Shown: positions 63,548 through 64,000 of the stretch, piece after piece | Layout: every line of letters begins with the position of its first letter | How positions within the stretch are numbered: the stretch's first letter is position 1 | Position numbers and translations under genes: made by a program | The notes under the pieces: model-generated | What the model was told of the DNA's origin: nothing | Database searches by the model: none | The model's input: the letters and a program-made list of their open reading frames with translations, nothing else | NCBI RefSeq assembly: GCF_016756495.1 | Contig: NZ_AP023243.1 | Location: 744,001-808,000, forward strand | DNA length: 64,000 bases | Direction: 5' to 3' | Source of the DNA: Mesorhizobium sp. 113-3-3 | Lineage (GTDB): Bacteria > Pseudomonadota > Alphaproteobacteria > Rhizobiales > Rhizobiaceae

Positions 63548-64000
63548 ATGCAGGAAAGACTGATCGTCGGCCTCGACGTGCCGACCGTGCGGGAAGCCGA
63601 GCAGGCGGTGCGAGAACTCGACGGCGTCGTCTCCTTCTACAAGATCGGCTACCAGCTGGCCTTTGCGGGCGGGCTCGACTTCGCCAGGGAACTGGCCAGC
63701 GGCGGGACCAAGGTCTTCCTCGACATGAAGCTGCTCGACATCGACCACACGGTGGCCAAGGGCGTCGAGAACATCGTCAAGATGGGCATGACCATGCTGA
63801 CCATCCACGCCTACCCCAAGGCGATGCGGGCGGCGGTGGAGGCGGCCAGGGGCAGCGAACTTTGCCTGCTCGCCGTCAGCGTGCTGACCTCGATGGACGA
63901 GCAGGACATGATCGATGTCGGCTATGAATACGATCCGCACACGCTGGTGCTGAGGCGCTCGGAACAGGCCCTGCATGCCGGCATGGGCGGCATCGTCTGC
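63548..64000 (+). CDS. pyrF: Orotidine 5'-phosphate decarboxylase (5' part, cut by window end)
   Basis: Converts OMP to UMP, the last step of pyrimidine synthesis. The 151 residues visible contain [17 protein letters not shown] with the first active-site Asp, YKIGYQL, the catalytic Lys-Asp-Lys-Asp cluster in [19 protein letters not shown], and [14 protein letters not shown]. The rest, including the phosphate-binding end, lies beyond the window. Four in-frame starts are possible: GTG 63503, ATG 63518, ATG 63533 and ATG 63548; the last gives the normal N-terminus and is used here. The three ATG codons arise from a 15-base repeat. Confidence 0.93.
   Translation, partial: MQERLIVGLDVPTVREAEQAVRELDGVVSFYKIGYQLAFAGGLDFARELASGGTKVFLDMKLLDIDHTVAKGVENIVKMGMTMLTIHAYPKAMRAAVEAARGSELCLLAVSVLTSMDEQDMIDVGYEYDPHTLVLRRSEQALHAGMGGIVC

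Overview
This is a GC-rich chromosomal stretch that looks like a Rhizobiales alphaproteobacterium, most probably Mesorhizobium or a close relative. The reasons are the dnaK-dnaJ-pmtA-pyrF neighbourhood, a matB/GntR pair of the Rhizobium type, many single-component catabolic operons each with its own ABC importer and local regulator, and short intergenic palindromic mosaic repeats. Genus assignment is inference. No rRNA, tRNA, CRISPR array, phage gene or transposase was recognised.

Layout. 1-7270: 4-hydroxyphenylacetate/homoprotocatechuate meta-cleavage genes (hpaBC, divergent hpaR, then hpaFEDGH behind a perfect palindromic operator); the aldolase hpaI is not present. 7301-16945: a minus-strand operon (IclR regulator, Tm-1-like protein, HAD phosphatase, omega-aminotransferase, AGXT2L-like phospho-lyase, small-molecule kinase) diverging from an APC permease and an aldehyde dehydrogenase, probably an amine or hydroxy-amino-acid pathway. 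17200-19865: a MetQNI-type methionine importer. 19918-22148: a small ORF and a divergent SARP-like/TPR regulator. 22166-28078: ATP-dependent hydantoinase/oxoprolinase subunits, a solute-binding protein and a GcvT-like protein. 28299-34776: ferredoxin-NADP reductase, deoC with a RutR-like site upstream, a two-domain ALDH16-type dehydrogenase, and an SDR/FAH-hydrolase pair resembling the end of non-phosphorylated L-fucose/L-rhamnose catabolism.

34949-45493 is an amino-sugar locus. On the minus strand lie murQ and a complete carbohydrate ABC importer with a Gfo/Idh oxidoreductase. On the plus strand lie a BadF-type kinase, a GntR/HutC regulator, a NagB-II-like SIS deaminase and nagA. Together they would import MurNAc and/or GlcNAc without a PTS and convert it to fructose-6-phosphate. 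The divergent promoter region carries AATACCA boxes spaced exactly 11 bp. Immediately downstream, in the same transcriptional direction, is a 995-aa chimeric gene joining a C-terminally truncated L-2-hydroxyglutarate-oxidase-like domain to an SbmA/BacA-type ABC exporter.

48492-52257: malonyl-CoA synthetase matB, a GntR/FCD regulator and rpe. 52464-58287: two adjacent secreted proteins of unknown function, one with DUF11-like and tandem Cys-rich repeats, the other propeller-like; they share a previously unnamed ~100-residue Cys-Cys module and are the best candidate for an undescribed system. 58776-64000: dnaK with an alphaproteobacterial sigma-32 promoter, dnaJ, pmtA, an NADPH-dependent FMN reductase and the 5' part of pyrF.
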